Under the pieces are notes generated by a model that saw nothing but the letters and a program-made list of their open reading frames with translations, ran no database searches and had not been told where the DNA came from. Of a stretch of DNA of 64,000 bases, positions 44,552 through 56,526 are shown one piece after another (position 1 is the stretch's first letter; every line of letters begins with the position of its first letter). The position numbers were made by a program, and so were the translations under genes. Source of the DNA: Symbiodinium natans (lineage: Eukaryota > Sar > Dinophyceae > Suessiales > Symbiodiniaceae); the NCBI GenBank assembly GCA_905221605.1, contig CAJNDS010002158.1, positions 248,001 to 312,000 of the forward strand. The letters run 5' to 3'.

Positions 44552-45001
44552 TTAGAGCCGCGAAGTGGGCGCGCGCCTTGTTGGCGCATGAAGCTGTGCT
44601 GTCGTCCAATAACACGGGCGGCGATCATGTGGAGGGCTTCTCAAAGTGGGCGAAGGGCAAACCGTCCCCTGAAACCTGCAGGATCTACCTCTAAGACGCT
44701 GAAACCTCTTGTCCCTCCCAACCATTGAGTGCATAAGGATTTGGGATATTTGGGGACTGGGACCCACTACGAAGGCATGATGCTTGCCATCAGGCGTGTG
44801 ATCTTGGAGCCCGAAACCCAGAGCCCTCAATTGACAAAGGATGTGTTCAAATGCCGCCGCCCTCTGCAGCTGGCTATTCAGAGCCAAGGCGCGGCGACAA
44901 ACCCCGCCCAGCAGCATGAGACATTCAAGAACTTCTGCACGCATCATGACACCGCGAGGCCTTGCGCCTGAAACCCTAAGACCCAAACAATCTGGGAACA
45001 A
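44552..45001 (-). CDS. 149-codon open frame, helical, unknown
   Basis: It includes EVLECLMLLGGVCRRALALN, SQLQRAAAFEHILCQLRALG and FGLQDHTPDGKHH, which look like packed helices. The plus strand is also open over part of the same region (44729-44971), so the strand is uncertain. Confidence 0.3.
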   Translation of the reverse strand: MFPDCLGLRVSGARPRGVMMRAEVLECLMLLGGVCRRALALNSQLQRAAAFEHILCQLRALGFGLQDHTPDGKHHAFVVGPSPQISQILMHSMVGRDKRFQRLRGRSCRFQGTVCPSPTLRSPPHDRRPCYWTTAQLHAPTRRAPTSRL

Positions 45002-45104
45002 TCTGGGGCTGACCGTGTTACTTGCCTAAGTTGCCCTCGAGCCTTCGGAGTCCATCTGACCAGGGACTAGGGCATAGGGCCCCAGGGCCCGGGAGAAGGC
45101 TGCA

Positions 45105-45209
45105 ATAGAGGGGTCTTAATACTTAGAACAGGGTTTTGGGGGTTATTAGAGTATGTTTATGACGGGATCCGGAGCAAATACTGTTTGTAATCATTCCGAC
45201 CCCTGCAGC
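45105..45209. mobile_element. Inverted-repeat element, family C
   Basis: It starts TAGAGGGGTCTTAATACT and ends GTAATCATTCCGACCCCT. The interior is GGGTTTTGGGGGTTATTAGA. Confidence 0.6.
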
Positions 45210-45239
45210 AAACGCCCGACCATCGTTGTTGGGCATGGT

Positions 45240-45715
45240 TGGGGCTTAGACAGCGTAAGAGGCGCTGAGGCTCAGGCATTGTCCGCGGCGCAATTGCTGC
45301 AAGGAACGTGCAGCCTTGCCAACCGCCGGAGAAAGGACCAGCAGAATGAGAGCTCATCATGGTACGTTTCCTGTCCTTTCCTCTTGTTGTTATGTGTGAA
45401 AGGGTGGATGCAATGAGCGCAATGTGAGATACCTGGCGACTCTTTCCTTTTGATCACAAGGCGTCATGTCCTGCCGCGAGTGTAGTTTGTTGACTCTACG
45501 GGCAGGTGCTTGGCCGAGGCCCCACTTCAGAAATCTACATCCTGCCAAGAGCAAGGCAGACAAGGGCCACAATGAATGGGTTCCTTTTCACATTCAGGAG
45601 CAGCCTTGTTCTTCTGCCAGTGTTTGCCGTAGTATGGACGCACTACAGCATTCAGCGTCTCGTCGCTTGCACTTTCGTTTTTTGGCCTTGGGGCGCGAAG
45701 TTTGCAGCTTAAGCA
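45240..45715 (+). CDS. Hypothetical two-exon candidate with a membrane-like segment
   Basis: A first piece reads ALSAAQLLQGTCSLANRRRK and ends at a good donor (CATCATG|GTACGT). A second, after CCACTTCAG, reads LPRARQTRATMNGFLFTFRS followed by a hydrophobic run (SLVLLPVFAVVW, LVACTFVFWPW) and a stop near 45712. The hydrophobic run could span a membrane. Family unknown. Confidence 0.35.
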
Positions 45716-46329
45716 AGACGTCAAAAAAAATGAGTATGCCGTAAACCCTAAGCCCTAAACCCCGAATTCTACACCAAGGAAGCCATGCTCAGACTTGGAA
45801 GAAGCTCGGCTCAAGCTTACAGAGATCTGCTGCTGCTCGGCGCTGCTGCCGTAAGGCGGGGACGTCAGAGCCTCGGCTTCGCTTCTCCAGCTTCCGGCTT
45901 CAAATACTATCCGGGGTTTCGGGTTTTAGGGGTTTAGGGTTTAGGTTTTAGGGTTTAGTCTGAGTTATGTCCATCTTCTTCGCTCCCCTCCAGTGCCTTC
46001 GAGGACTTACTCTCGCCCCCCTGCGCTGTGAGCAGCCCGTTTGCACCCAGAAACTTACAGCCCTTGAGCCCCCCCCAAACCCTAAACCATCCTAAACCCT
46101 AAACCCTGAACCCTGAACCCTAAACCCCTCACCCTTCTTGCGACAGGCTTTGGACTCCAGGCTCTGAACCCTTTCTCTTACTTCTCCAGTAACCACGGAA
46201 AAAAGAAGGTTAAACTTCATATTCTGTCGAAATAAGAAAATCCCAAAAGTTTGAGGTTCATCCATTGGCTAAGTAAGTTCTTGCTCCCAGGCTCTGAAGT
46301 GCTTGCCAGACCCCGTTTCTTTCAAAGCT

Positions 46330-46412
46330 GGGGTTTAGGGTTTAGGGCTTAGGGGTTTAGGGTTTAGGGTTTAGGGTTTAGGGTTTAGGGTTTAGGGTTT
46401 AGGGCTTAGGGG
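46330..46412 (+). repeat. Interstitial telomere array, about 11 units
   Basis: Bounded on both sides by the same 8-bp variant CTTAGGGG. Confidence 0.9.
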
Positions 46413-49038
46413 TTTGCAACTTGACGGCAGAGGCTCAGGAGCTAAGCATGGCATGCGCTTCCAAGTAGGAAATTTGCACATGGAATTGCCAACGCATGCT
46501 CCTTAGATTGACTCTAAACCCTAAAGCTGATTATTGGAAGTAATGGTACCATTCACTTCCCTGAAATCAAAAACAGACCCTGCTGAACCCTAACGAAGCA
46601 CCCACAAACCTCATATCCCTAAAGCTGAAGCTCCTTCCTGAACAGCACGGCGCTTCTCAACCAAGCCCTGAAAGGCCCTTAAACGGCCCTTCAAACCCTA
46701 GACCCGAAGCCAAGAGACCTGTTTTTGCATAAACTACGAGCAAACTGCAGACTTCAGCACGAGGCTTCAGCACTCAGGGTCCGGCAATCTCTCTGGCCTC
46801 GCATCCCAAGCACACCGCCTTCCTATGCCCTAGACCCTGCTTGCACCCGCCTGATGGCGGCCCAACTCAAACTGAACAGCCCATGCAGCCCGGAGGCAAT
46901 CTCCAGAACGCGAGCACTGCAGACACACCTACCTACATACATACGTCCGCTCTGAAAGAGGATTGCAAACCAGTGGCGGCAAGGACCTGGCAGAGATACA
47001 CAACAAGGACGACAGGATGAGCCAAAGCAACCCGGTCCACCTGTACATGCCTGAGACAGGCCAAAGAGAGAAGATGCAATGAACGCCTGGTTGGACTTCT
47101 CAAGGCACGTGGGACTACTCCTTAAACCCTAAACCCTAAACCCTTTTCAGGGAAACCCTGAAAGCAAGCTGTTGGCTAGGGTTCGGTCTTCACCAGCCAA
47201 CTCTGGAGCAACGCAGCTGTAGTAGACCTGCAGGGATTTAGTGTTCCAGGTTTTTGCTTGTGGGGTTTGGTGAGTTTTGGAGGTTTAAGGTTCAGGAACC
47301 TTAGGGCTGACTCTCTTCTTCTTCTTCTTCTGCGGGGCATGACTCTCTCTCTCTCTAGCGCCAGAAAAGCATCTCGGTGGGCATTTGGGGATCGAGGACC
47401 TAAAGGTAATCCAAAGCATGCTCACAAGGGATTCTACCTCCCTTGAGGCTGCGCCCAAGGTCCCTCAGCCTCATGCTTCAAAGCATGGCCCCTACCAGTA
47501 CATTCCATCATAAACCCTTTTTGCACTTGGGCCCTCAAACCCTAAACCCTAAACCCTATAAACCCTAAACCCGGGCTCTTTGAGCGGCCCTTTTTGCGCT
47601 CAACTCTGGGGGGCGTGGGCCCCATGTTAAGAAAACCTTAGGTCCCTGTTTTCATTTTTCTTTTTGAGGGGGGGGGGTTAGGGTTTAGGGTTTAGGATTT
47701 AGGTCCTGAAGCCCAAGCCACTGCAACCAAAGCAGTGCCCACTTGGTGGCCAGCTTCCGTGGAAAGTGCAGGGCAGGCTGAGTATCGGCACCTGCTCCAC
47801 AGCCGAAACCCGTTTTGTTGTTTTTTTAAGGGCTCCTGGGGTGTCCTGCCGGTAAACGAGGCACTGAAGGCCTGGCGATTTTCACGCCAGAGTGATGACT
47901 TATGTCAGTGACCCTTGCCTCAACCTCTTCAAACACAAGAACGTGAGCTCTGACAAACAGAACTTCGCATGTGGGACACCTGGTGTGTACAAGTGTCTAC
48001 AACGACGTCAGGAATCTGCACAAGAACTACGAGAGCACTCATTTGTCATGCGCCGAAACCCTAAACTCCCTAAAACCCTGAACCCTAAGCCCTCTATTCC
48101 CAAGCTTCAAGCCCCAGATCCTACGCGGCATCAACAATTCTAGCCCTGAAAACCAAAACCCTGAATGTCTTCAGGGCTTTGGCTTCAGGACCCGGATTTA
48201 GGGTTTAGGGCTTACGGGTTAAGGGTGTAGGGTTTTTGGGTTTAGGGCTGGGCAACTGCCGTAGCCGAAGCTGAAGCAAAAGCAGGGTCCAGAGGGCACA
48301 GGTCAAGGAAAGACTTCGTGCCCTTGAACCCCTGTGAGTCTGGAAGCCCCAAACAAGCTCCAAACAGGCAAACAACCATCCTACAACTCAAAACCCTCGC
48401 ATGCTCCTAAGCCAAGAACTGAGTTCTAAATATTATGATATTCATATAAACCCTATAAACCCTCCTGTAAACCCTCTGAGCCTTATCGGGTCCTAGGAAA
48501 ACTCCCAAGCCTCCCCAAAGCCCAACTTTCCAGAACTGCCTGGCCGCGTGCGTTGTCCCCACCCCATCTCGGAAGAGGTCGAGTTTGCCTGAGGCCGCTC
48601 TTTTGCCAGCTCTCTTCGAAACCAGGGTATCCATGTACCGTGTGATACCAGCTGGCAACTACCTGCGCTGACATGCCACAGGCGCTTTCGGGCTTAGGGC
48701 CTATAAAGTCCCCATGAGTCCCAACCCGCAAACCCCGCTGAGCTACCGCGCCGCCTCGGAGCATGCAATCTCGGGCCTAGCACGTGGGATTTCGCGCAGC
48801 TTTTTTTGGGGCTTGGGGGCCTGGGTTTTTGGGGTCATGAGACGCTACGTCAAGTCCATCTCAATCCCCTAAGCTTGATCTCTTGAACCCTAAAGGGAAT
48901 TGGGGCAATTGCGTTATATAGGGTACCTAATGCCCTAACTACTAACCAAGACCCAGGCACAAGCCCTGTTGCGGACCAGGAGGTAAAGAAATAGGCTCAG
49001 ATCTGAGGCTCACTCACTCACGACTCGTGCGTCAAGCA

Positions 49039-49195
49039 TCCTAAACCCTAAACCCTAAACCCTAAACCCTAAACCCTAAACCCTAAACCCCAAACCCCAA
49101 AACCCTAAACCCTTTTGCAACGGGCTTCGATACCTCGCCCGCAAACCCTAAACCCTAAACCCTAAACCCCAAAACCCAAAACCTAAACCCTCAAC
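49039..49195 (-). repeat. Interstitial telomere arrays (CCCTAAA), two blocks
   Basis: Blocks at 49039-49118 and 49143-49195 are separated by CCTTTTGCAACGGGCTTCGA, a spacer type that recurs in the window. Confidence 0.9.
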
Positions 49196-49539
49196 CTGAT
49201 GAGGCAAGCAAACCTGAAGCCCTTTCCTAGCAGGCTCCTCTCTCTCCCGAAACCCTTTTCGAACCCGGAGCGGAATCTAAGCCGTAAAGCCTGGACCCCT
49301 AAATAGTAAAAACGTTATAAACCCTAAAACCCGTTTTAAAAGTAAAAAAACTACAAAAACCCTATGTAAACCTATATGTACCCTACAAAAACCCCATTTA
49401 TAAACACTGAATCCTAAAAACCCTACAAACCCTGTAACCGCTCCTCTCGGAAAGCGAAAACCTTTACGCAACGTTTGGCGGCTCCTCGGCGAGGGCGGTG
49501 GAACTGGGAGCTGCAGCCAGGGCCTCATCTCATTCAACT

Positions 49540-49571
49540 GTATGTATATATATATATATACATACATATAT

Positions 49572-49647
<76 letters not shown>

Positions 49648-49800
49648 GTATACATATAAATCATGTACGTGGATGAACATATGTGTGTGTGCGCACTAAA
49701 TGTGTATCTACTACATATACATACACATACACATATACATATACATGTACATGTACATCTACATATACATATGCATATACATATACATATACATATGTGT
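49540..49800. repeat. TATACA hexanucleotide microsatellite
   Basis: (ATACAT)n over 49557-49645, then a diverged second part to 49800. All long frames here are low-complexity artefacts. Confidence 0.95.
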
Positions 49801-50218
49801 GTGTGCATACTGTACATTGTTGATAGATCATATAGGATCCTGGGTTCCTTTTGCATCCGGACTCCCGTGGATCCTGGGTTCCTAATTCCCCAGTTCTCTG
49901 CTGAGAACGCGCGGTGCTGCTGCTGAGAACAAGCGAAGTTCAGCGAAGTCTCAACGAAATTCGAACCAAGACCAGGCAGCTGTGCGTCTCGAATTGCTGC
50001 ACACTTTTGCCCCACCTAAACCTTCCCCTAGATAGATATGTGTGTGTGGTCGTTCGTTGAGAAATATTTTTGTATTCATTTACTGTTTCATATATTTGTT
50101 CATTTAAACCCTTTGTACAAACGGTCAATCGGCCACCAACCCGAATCCAATTACGAGCGATCAGGCACCAACCCTGCAACTCCGAACGGTCGAGCACAGG
50201 GATCGGAGTTCCGGGCCT

Positions 50219-50372
50219 GGGTTTAGGGTTTAGGGTTTAGGGTTTAGGGTTTAGGGTTTAGGGTTTAGGGTTTAGGGTTTGGGGTTTGGGGTTTAGGGTT
50301 TGGGGTTCAGGGCATAGGGTTTAGGGTTCAAGGCTTAAGGTTTAGCGTTCAGGGCCCAGGGTTTAGGGTTCT
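50219..50372 (+). repeat. Interstitial telomere array, degenerate 3' part
   Basis: Nine perfect units followed by about twelve with TTTGGGG, CATAGGG, TTCAGGG and TTTAGCG variants. Confidence 0.9.
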
Positions 50373-50895
50373 CGGGTGATGTGTTGTTGTTCTGTGCCTT
50401 GTCGCATAAAAAGAGGATGAAAACCCTTGTTTTCGTAATGTTATGGGATTCTGTGGGCGGGTATTTTTCCAACTCTGGACAGGCTGCTTGACTAGTGAAT
50501 GCTGGGACTTGAGATGCTGAACCCTAAACCCTAAACCCTAAACCCTAAATCTAAACTCTAAGCCCTAAACCTCTGAACCCTGACCTGGAATGCTGCACAT
50601 GCCTCGTGGAAGATCAGCAGCGGCCAAAGCGTCCATCGAAGCCATCTGAGCGACACGTTTAAAACCTTCAAGCCCGATAAATCACAAAAAAGGGAGCTGC
50701 GCTAGTTCCGAGCCGGTTTGCATCCAACTCGACACCCGTCATCCGCCTCATTGCGCAGATCATTCCGCTGCTTCACTGCGCTGCCATCGCTGGACCTTAG
50801 AGGCTGTCGATTTGGGACTCACATTTAGGCACTGATCCCAAAAAGGAAGCCTTGAACTACACAGACGAACCTCCTCCAAACCCTGGGGGCCCCAA

Positions 50896-51081
50896 GTGCA
50901 GGCAAGTCGCTGCTGGGCCTTGCTTCCGGCACTGCGTCTCTACAGCGTGCCGCCCCACGAAGCCCCGCAGTCCTACAACCTGACCCTTGACCGTGCGGGA
51001 GGAAGCCACTTGGCCGGGGGCAAAAAGGGTGAATTCGGGGTTCTGGCCGCCTGTCTAAAGGACCTCGCGTTTGGGGCTTAA
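50896..51081 (+). CDS. Hypothetical exon candidate
   Basis: After AAGTGCAG|GCAAG the frame reads CWALLPALRLYSVPPHEAPQ and YNLTLDRAGGSHLAGGKKGE, stopping near 51081. Its GC content is higher than the flanking repeats. No family recognised. Confidence 0.3.
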   Translation: MQASRCWALLPALRLYSVPPHEAPQSYNLTLDRAGGSHLAGGKKGEFGVLAACLKDLAFGA

Positions 51082-51309
51082 GGGTTCCGGAAGTTTAAGA
51101 TGCGGGAAGTCGGGTGCAGTCGGTTGCAGGTGTTTTTGTTGGGTCTTAAGCCTTTCCGCCCCATCCTTTGAGGTGCGATCCTAACACCCTGGGCCCCCTT
51201 CCCAGGCTGAAAATTCCCGAAAACCAAGGGTGCCCTTTAAGGGCGGCTTGCCTATTTGGTAACATACCTCATACTCTGCTGCCTGGTCCTCCCCCCCACT
51301 TCAGCCTCC

Positions 51310-51625
51310 CTCCCTTTTTTTCTTTCTTCCTTTCTTCCTTTCTTTCTTTCTTCCTTTCGTTCTTTCTTTCTTTCGGTCGTTCTATCTTTCTTTCTTCCTT
51401 TCTTTATTTCTTCTTTTCGTTCTTTCTTTCTTTCGGCCGTTCTATCTTTCTGTCGTTCTTTCTTTATTTCCTTATCTTTCTTGCTCTTTCTTTCTTTATT
51501 TCTTTCTTTCTGTCTTTCTGTCTTTCGTTCTTTCTTTCTTTCTTGATGTCTTTCTTTCTTTCTTTTTCCTTCTTTCCTTTTTCCTTCTTTGCTTCCTTCC
51601 TTCCTTCTTTCCTTCTTTGTTTGCG
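51310..51625. repeat. TTTC tetranucleotide tract
   Basis: About 315 bp of C/T with TTTC and TTCC units and scattered G. The 245-codon frame across it is an artefact. Confidence 0.95.
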
Positions 51626-52319
51626 GCATGAGGGGAGACCCCCGTGCAAGTGCACGCCCCTCATCCGTGCCACTCCAACTCTGTACTGTGGCTCCCCCTG
51701 TCTCGCTCGCTCATCCTTTTGCGAGCGCGCGGGTCACGTCGGCGTGGGGCTACTGCTGGCTGTGAAGGGCCATGGCTGGCACCCTTCATCTGCTGGAGGA
51801 ACAGACCCAGGGCAGAGAGCTTCTTCGGCGACCAGCGCGACAGTGCAACATGCCCAGCCTGGCCCTAAAGTCCCTGAACCCTGGATCCTAAACCCTAAAC
51901 CCTAAACCCTAAACCCTAAACCCTGAACCCTGAACCCTGAACCCTGAAGGTCGTTTTACCTGCCACGCGCAACCTGAGGGCTTTTGGGGCTTACGGTTCT
52001 TGGGTTTGGGAGGGTACGAGCCCCTGTGATTCTGCACTGCACCAATGTCATGATTCGAAAGGGCTCAAACTTGGCCCAGGGTACTTGAAGCTTCTATGGT
52101 AGACATTCGTAAGGTCACACAATGAGGTAACCTCCATGAAGGTTGCAGCCAAGTAGAACTAGTAACACCTTGGAGCCTTCCAAGCCCTCGAAAGCTCATC
52201 ATTCCTCAAGCCTACTGGGCACGGCATCTGCTGGCAGCCGTCATTCCGAAATCTGCGACTGGAAGGGCATCCAAGGGTGTTGCTTTTGGATGTCCAACAC
52301 TTGAAGGGGGCTTGCCAGA

Positions 52320-52577
52320 TTGAGAACTCCTCCTCGCACACCCAACCATCGCAAACACGGAGTCACATTCACTTGGGCTTGCACGGGACTTTGCCTAGCT
52401 GTCCTGGCAGGAGTACGTTGCGCTAAGCCCACTGTTGAAACAAGTAACATATGCCATGTTTTCCAATGTGCAAATGCTCCATCGCAAGCCGCGCGCGACT
52501 CTGGCAACGGGGACCTGTCTGCTGCGCTGTTTACGCAGGCGCTCTGCCAGCAGCCCAAGTCAAACAGAGGACTCTAA
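52320..52577 (+). CDS. Hypothetical open frame, possible hydrophobic N-terminus
   Basis: The plus frame contains TWACTGLCLAVLAGVRCA, which could be a signal peptide core, then KPTVETSNICHVFQCANAPS. The minus strand is open too, so coding is uncertain. A CCCTAAA block follows immediately. Confidence 0.25.
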   Translation: MRTPPRTPNHRKHGVTFTWACTGLCLAVLAGVRCAKPTVETSNICHVFQCANAPSQAARDSGNGDLSAALFTQALCQQPKSNRGL

Positions 52578-53056
52578 ACCCTAAACCCTAAACCCTAAAC
52601 GGGGAAGTGGAGCGTGGTGTTCATCCGAAGGTGGCTTCAGGAATGCTGCGCCTGCTGCACTCTGGGCTCCGGCACCGCGCAGGAGGCTCAGAAACTGGAG
52701 CCAACGACAGCTCCATTGAGCCCCTTTAAGATGGTATACTACACTCCACATGGCTCCAAAGTCGGTCTAGGCCCCTCTCGGCTTGATGTTGGAGGGGGCG
52801 TTTGGGGGGGTTCAGGGTTCGGGGTTGCTTGGGGTTTTTTAGAGGCCTTCGAGGGCCCAAGGCCCCGCCCAGCGCTCATTCTAAGGCCACAACCAGGCCT
52901 GTCCACAAAACCAGGGAGGGCTCTGCATCCTTGCGTGGCGGCTTAGTGTTTTCCCGGGATGTTTTTTTTTTTTTTTTTTTTGGGGGGGGGGGGGGGGTTT
53001 GGGTCTGGGCCGGTAATTGAAGAAATTTTGGAGTCCAGGTATGTCTAGGTGTACCC

Positions 53057-53548
53057 CAGGGTTTAGGGTTTAGGGTTTAGGGTTTGGGCTTAGGGCAGTT
53101 TAGGTTTAGGGCAGTTTAGGGCTTAGGGTTTAGGGTTTAGGTTTTAGGGTTTAGGGCTTCGGGTTTTGGGTTTTAGGGTTTAGGGTTTAGGGTTTTGAGT
53201 TTAGAGCTTAAGGTTTAGGGTTTAGGGTTTAGGGGTTTAGGGTTTAGGGTTTAGGGTTTAGGGTTTAGGGTTTAGGGTTTAGGGTTTAGGGTTTAGGGTT
53301 TAGGGTTTAGGGTTTAGGGTTTAGGGTTTGGGTTTGGGTTTAGGGTTTAGGGTTGAGGGTTGGGTTTAGGGTTGAGGGTTTAGGGTTTAGGGTTAGTTTA
53401 GGGTTTTAGGGTTAGGGTTTAGGGTTTTTAGGTAGGGTTTAGGGTTTAGGGTTTAGGGTTTAGGGTTTAGGGTTTAGGGTTTAGGGTTTAGGGTTTAGGG
53501 TTTAGGGTTTAGGGTTTAGGGTTTAGGGTTTAGGGTTTAGGGTTTAGG
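53057..53548 (+). repeat. Largest telomeric array, composite
   Basis: About 490 bp. The perfect blocks (53220-53325 and 53430-53548) are separated by mixed units (TTTAGGGCAG, TTTTAGGG, TTGAGGG, TTTGGG). Mosaic ageing of one array, or several insertions. Confidence 0.95.
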
Positions 53549-54859
53549 GCTCCTCAGTAGACACATGCCTTCAAGGCCCCTCGATCCTGCAACCTTCCGC
53601 CCCAAGTTGCACGCTGCACAACCAGGGACACCTCCGAGCCATTCTGGCATTCTTAGGGATGACGGGGTTTAGGGTTTAGGGTTCAGGGTTTACGGCTTAG
53701 GCTTCGGGTTTAGGGTTAGGGATTACAGAAGGCTTTGTTGGGCTTGAAAGTCTACACCCAAACATCCTTCGGCCAGGTCGCATCTACGCGCGAAGAGGTC
53801 GATATTCTGAGACCTTTTGCCTGAGAATCATCTTGGCCTGGATGGTGGAAGGGTTCATGGTGCGGGAAGCAGGAGTTCAGGGGCAGGCAAGCTCCAGTCC
53901 CATGAACTGCCCACTACTGCTACTGCTGAGATGAAGGTTGCAGAAGGAGGTCTCGTCTGCCGGGCTTGTAGCTTTGGGCCGTAGAGCCCAGGGTGTCATC
54001 CTCATACTCTGTGACACCTGCCCTGGTCTGCACATGCATGTGCGGACTTCTTTGTTGTCCCGTTGGCGGTTCCCTACCGTGCTCCAATCTGTTGCTGTAA
54101 GCATCGCTAGTTCCAATTTTTAAAGCCCACTGTTACTTCTTGGGGGGTCCCTCATAAGGATAAGAGTATTCTAACACCTTCGGAGTCCCGTCCCCGCGGG
54201 CGGGCCTTCGCAGCACCTTCCTCGGTGCCGTAGATGTTGGCCATACCTGGGAAGGGCTTTGAGGGCACTTAAGAAGCTATGAGGGCCTGTGGGGGAGGGG
54301 AGGGGACCTTCTCTCCTCCAGGAACATTATAACCCTTATTCTAGGAGAAGGGTACACCTCTACTTGGGAAACACGGGTGAGCTAAAGTTTTTGGGCCAGG
54401 GAGTCGGGGTGTTGGGGCAGCAGTCATTTGCAGCTCGGCGTCTCCATCCGAAGCTCTTGGTGCTCTGATCCTGGCATGGGGCGTCACCCGAAGGCCTGAT
54501 ACCCGAGTGGTCTACTGCCGTGCCCCAGGAAAACTGCTTTGAAGAGCAACTTTCTCGTTCTGTGGAGGGAAGAGTTGCAAGCAACGCAGAATCTGGAAAA
54601 CCAAAGCTCAACTCCTCGAAGGAAGCAAACCCCTCAAAGGTCCTCGGCTTCCGTGCCAACACCCACCACCTACCCTGCCCAAAACCACCACAAGCTACAA
54701 ACGCTAAACCCTCCTAACCCCAAGCCCCGAAGCCCAAACCCCTTTTGTGAACCCGGCCGAAACCCCCCCATAGAACAGTTGCAGCAAACGACACCGAGGA
54801 GTTTCGGGCACCTGCGGGCAGAGCCCAACAGATTTCCAGTCCATCTGAACCCTACAACC

Positions 54860-54932
54860 TTGAGGGAATTAGGGCCCTCTATAAACCCTTTAAGGGATGA
54901 TAAAGGGCACCCCATTTCCCTCATTCCCTACT
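54860..54932. mobile_element. Short inverted-repeat element, family D, reversed and degraded
   Basis: Its complement reads AGTAGGGAATGAGG, GGGGTGCCCTTTATC and AAAGGGTTTATAGAGGG, in the same order as the other D copies. Confidence 0.4.
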
Positions 54933-56345
54933 AACCAACAGTAAAGCAACACAGCCGGCTGGGCGATCTGGATCGACACACCAGCTGCGGCGTTGATGGC
55001 TGCAAGGGCCTCCAAAAAGGAGAGGGAAGGTTCAGGGTTTCGAGCTTAGGGTTCAGGGCGTAGACCCTAAACAACGTTCCCTGCGTCTTGGAGCACGCGT
55101 TCTCATCCTGGAAACTTCAGATTAGGGGCTCCTTATACAGCTTCGGTTTTGGAGCCTCTGGCTTCGAGGTTCGTTCCCTGAAACCTCATGAAACCAGTGC
55201 TCATTCTCGACCCTAAACCCTCAACTCACCTCTGGGGCCCGGACGCCCTAAGCCTCAAAGCCCTCGAAAGGGCAGAGGGTTTGTGTTCAGGGGTGCCTGT
55301 CTGTGCCAGAGGCCATGCGAAGCGCTAAGCTGCGCTTAGGGCCTCGGGCAGGGGTCGACCAACACAAGCTGCACGCCTGGCCACCCTTGCCGATGAGGTA
55401 GGCCACACACTTCTGCTCAATGACTTCCTCGGGCTTCCACAAGGCAATGCAACCCGAAACTCCAATTGACCTTCTGGCAACGGCCTTTCCCCGGCTCTAC
55501 ATGACCCAATTAACATGACCCAATTAACCTCAAGCACAGCTGCAATGCCGCACCCCAAACGCTTTAACTTTTTTTGACTCCGAGGGTGTTCCTGAATGCC
55601 ACCTCAAACCCCTCTCATCTAGGGGCCTGAATAACTAGAATCGGGTTTTGGGGGTTTCCCTAAACCCTAAGCCCCTCTACTCCGCAAAGGCCCCGGCCGT
55701 GCCCGTGGGCAGGTCCGGCGGGCCGCGCGGGATCTGACCTGGCGCACGCCCGCTCCCTTCATGTTCTTCCCCTCCTGCAACGCTGGCCATCAAGGTGGGG
55801 GGTTTTAACGCTAAGACCCCACATATTAGGATTCCCTTATAACAAGGACCCCAAGAAGGTACCCCGAATTTCGAGAAGCCCCAAGTCGCATCGTCCGGGT
55901 GGGTTTGGCGGCTACTCACTGGCGTGGGGGTGACCAACTATCCAGCCCCATCAACGAACTCCAAACTCCCAACATTCCTCCCTAAACGACTCAGGGCTCT
56001 GGGAAACGATGGCAACAACCCAAGCATCATCAAGGCCGACCAGAAGAAGGTTGCAGGTTTTAACCGCCCAACATGTGCCGCGAGAACCTGTCGCCCGGAT
56101 CGCCTGGCATGTGCTCAGACTGGGTTTTAGGCCGTCTATTCGGGCTTTGAGGGTTGCAGCTTGGAGCTTAGAGCTTGGGGGAGCTGCAGCCCTCAGCCTA
56201 CTACAGAGACCTGAAGAATTATAGGGTTTGGGAGATTCAGATGGAATGATTATATGGCGACCACAACGGGATACTAGTAATAAACAAAGCCCGACCCCCT
56301 GTAGTACCTAGCTGATGTGTGCCCTCCTTTGCTTCTTTCCTTCTC

Positions 56346-56526
56346 GTCTCGGGCACCAGACAAGGACAAAATGTCCAAAGTGCTGGGACCTTTCATCCTA
56401 GTACCGAGGACCTCCAACCCCGAGACGCTGGACGCCCCAGTTTTCCCAAACACCCTAAGCCTTCTGTTGCTGCCGGAGAAACTGCCCAACAGTTTCGAAT
56501 GTGATGACAAGATCATTGTCTCGTAA
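56346..56526 (+). CDS. Hypothetical 3'-exon candidate
   Basis: The frame reads APDKDKMSKVLGPFILVPRT, then LSLLLLPEKLPNSFECDDKI and a TAA near 56524. Composition is protein-like. No upstream exon was linked. Confidence 0.3.

Larger units (their letters stand above)
45720..50215. other. Repeat-rich stretch, no gene seen
   Basis: Telomeric blocks, the TATACA tract and spacer modules dominate. Short open stretches at 47892-48143 and 48483-48764 are not supported by splice signals. Confidence 0.5.

Noticed and set aside
51168-51905. 245-codon plus-strand frame, rich in Phe and Ser
   Set aside because: It is the translation of the TTTC microsatellite at 51310-51625.
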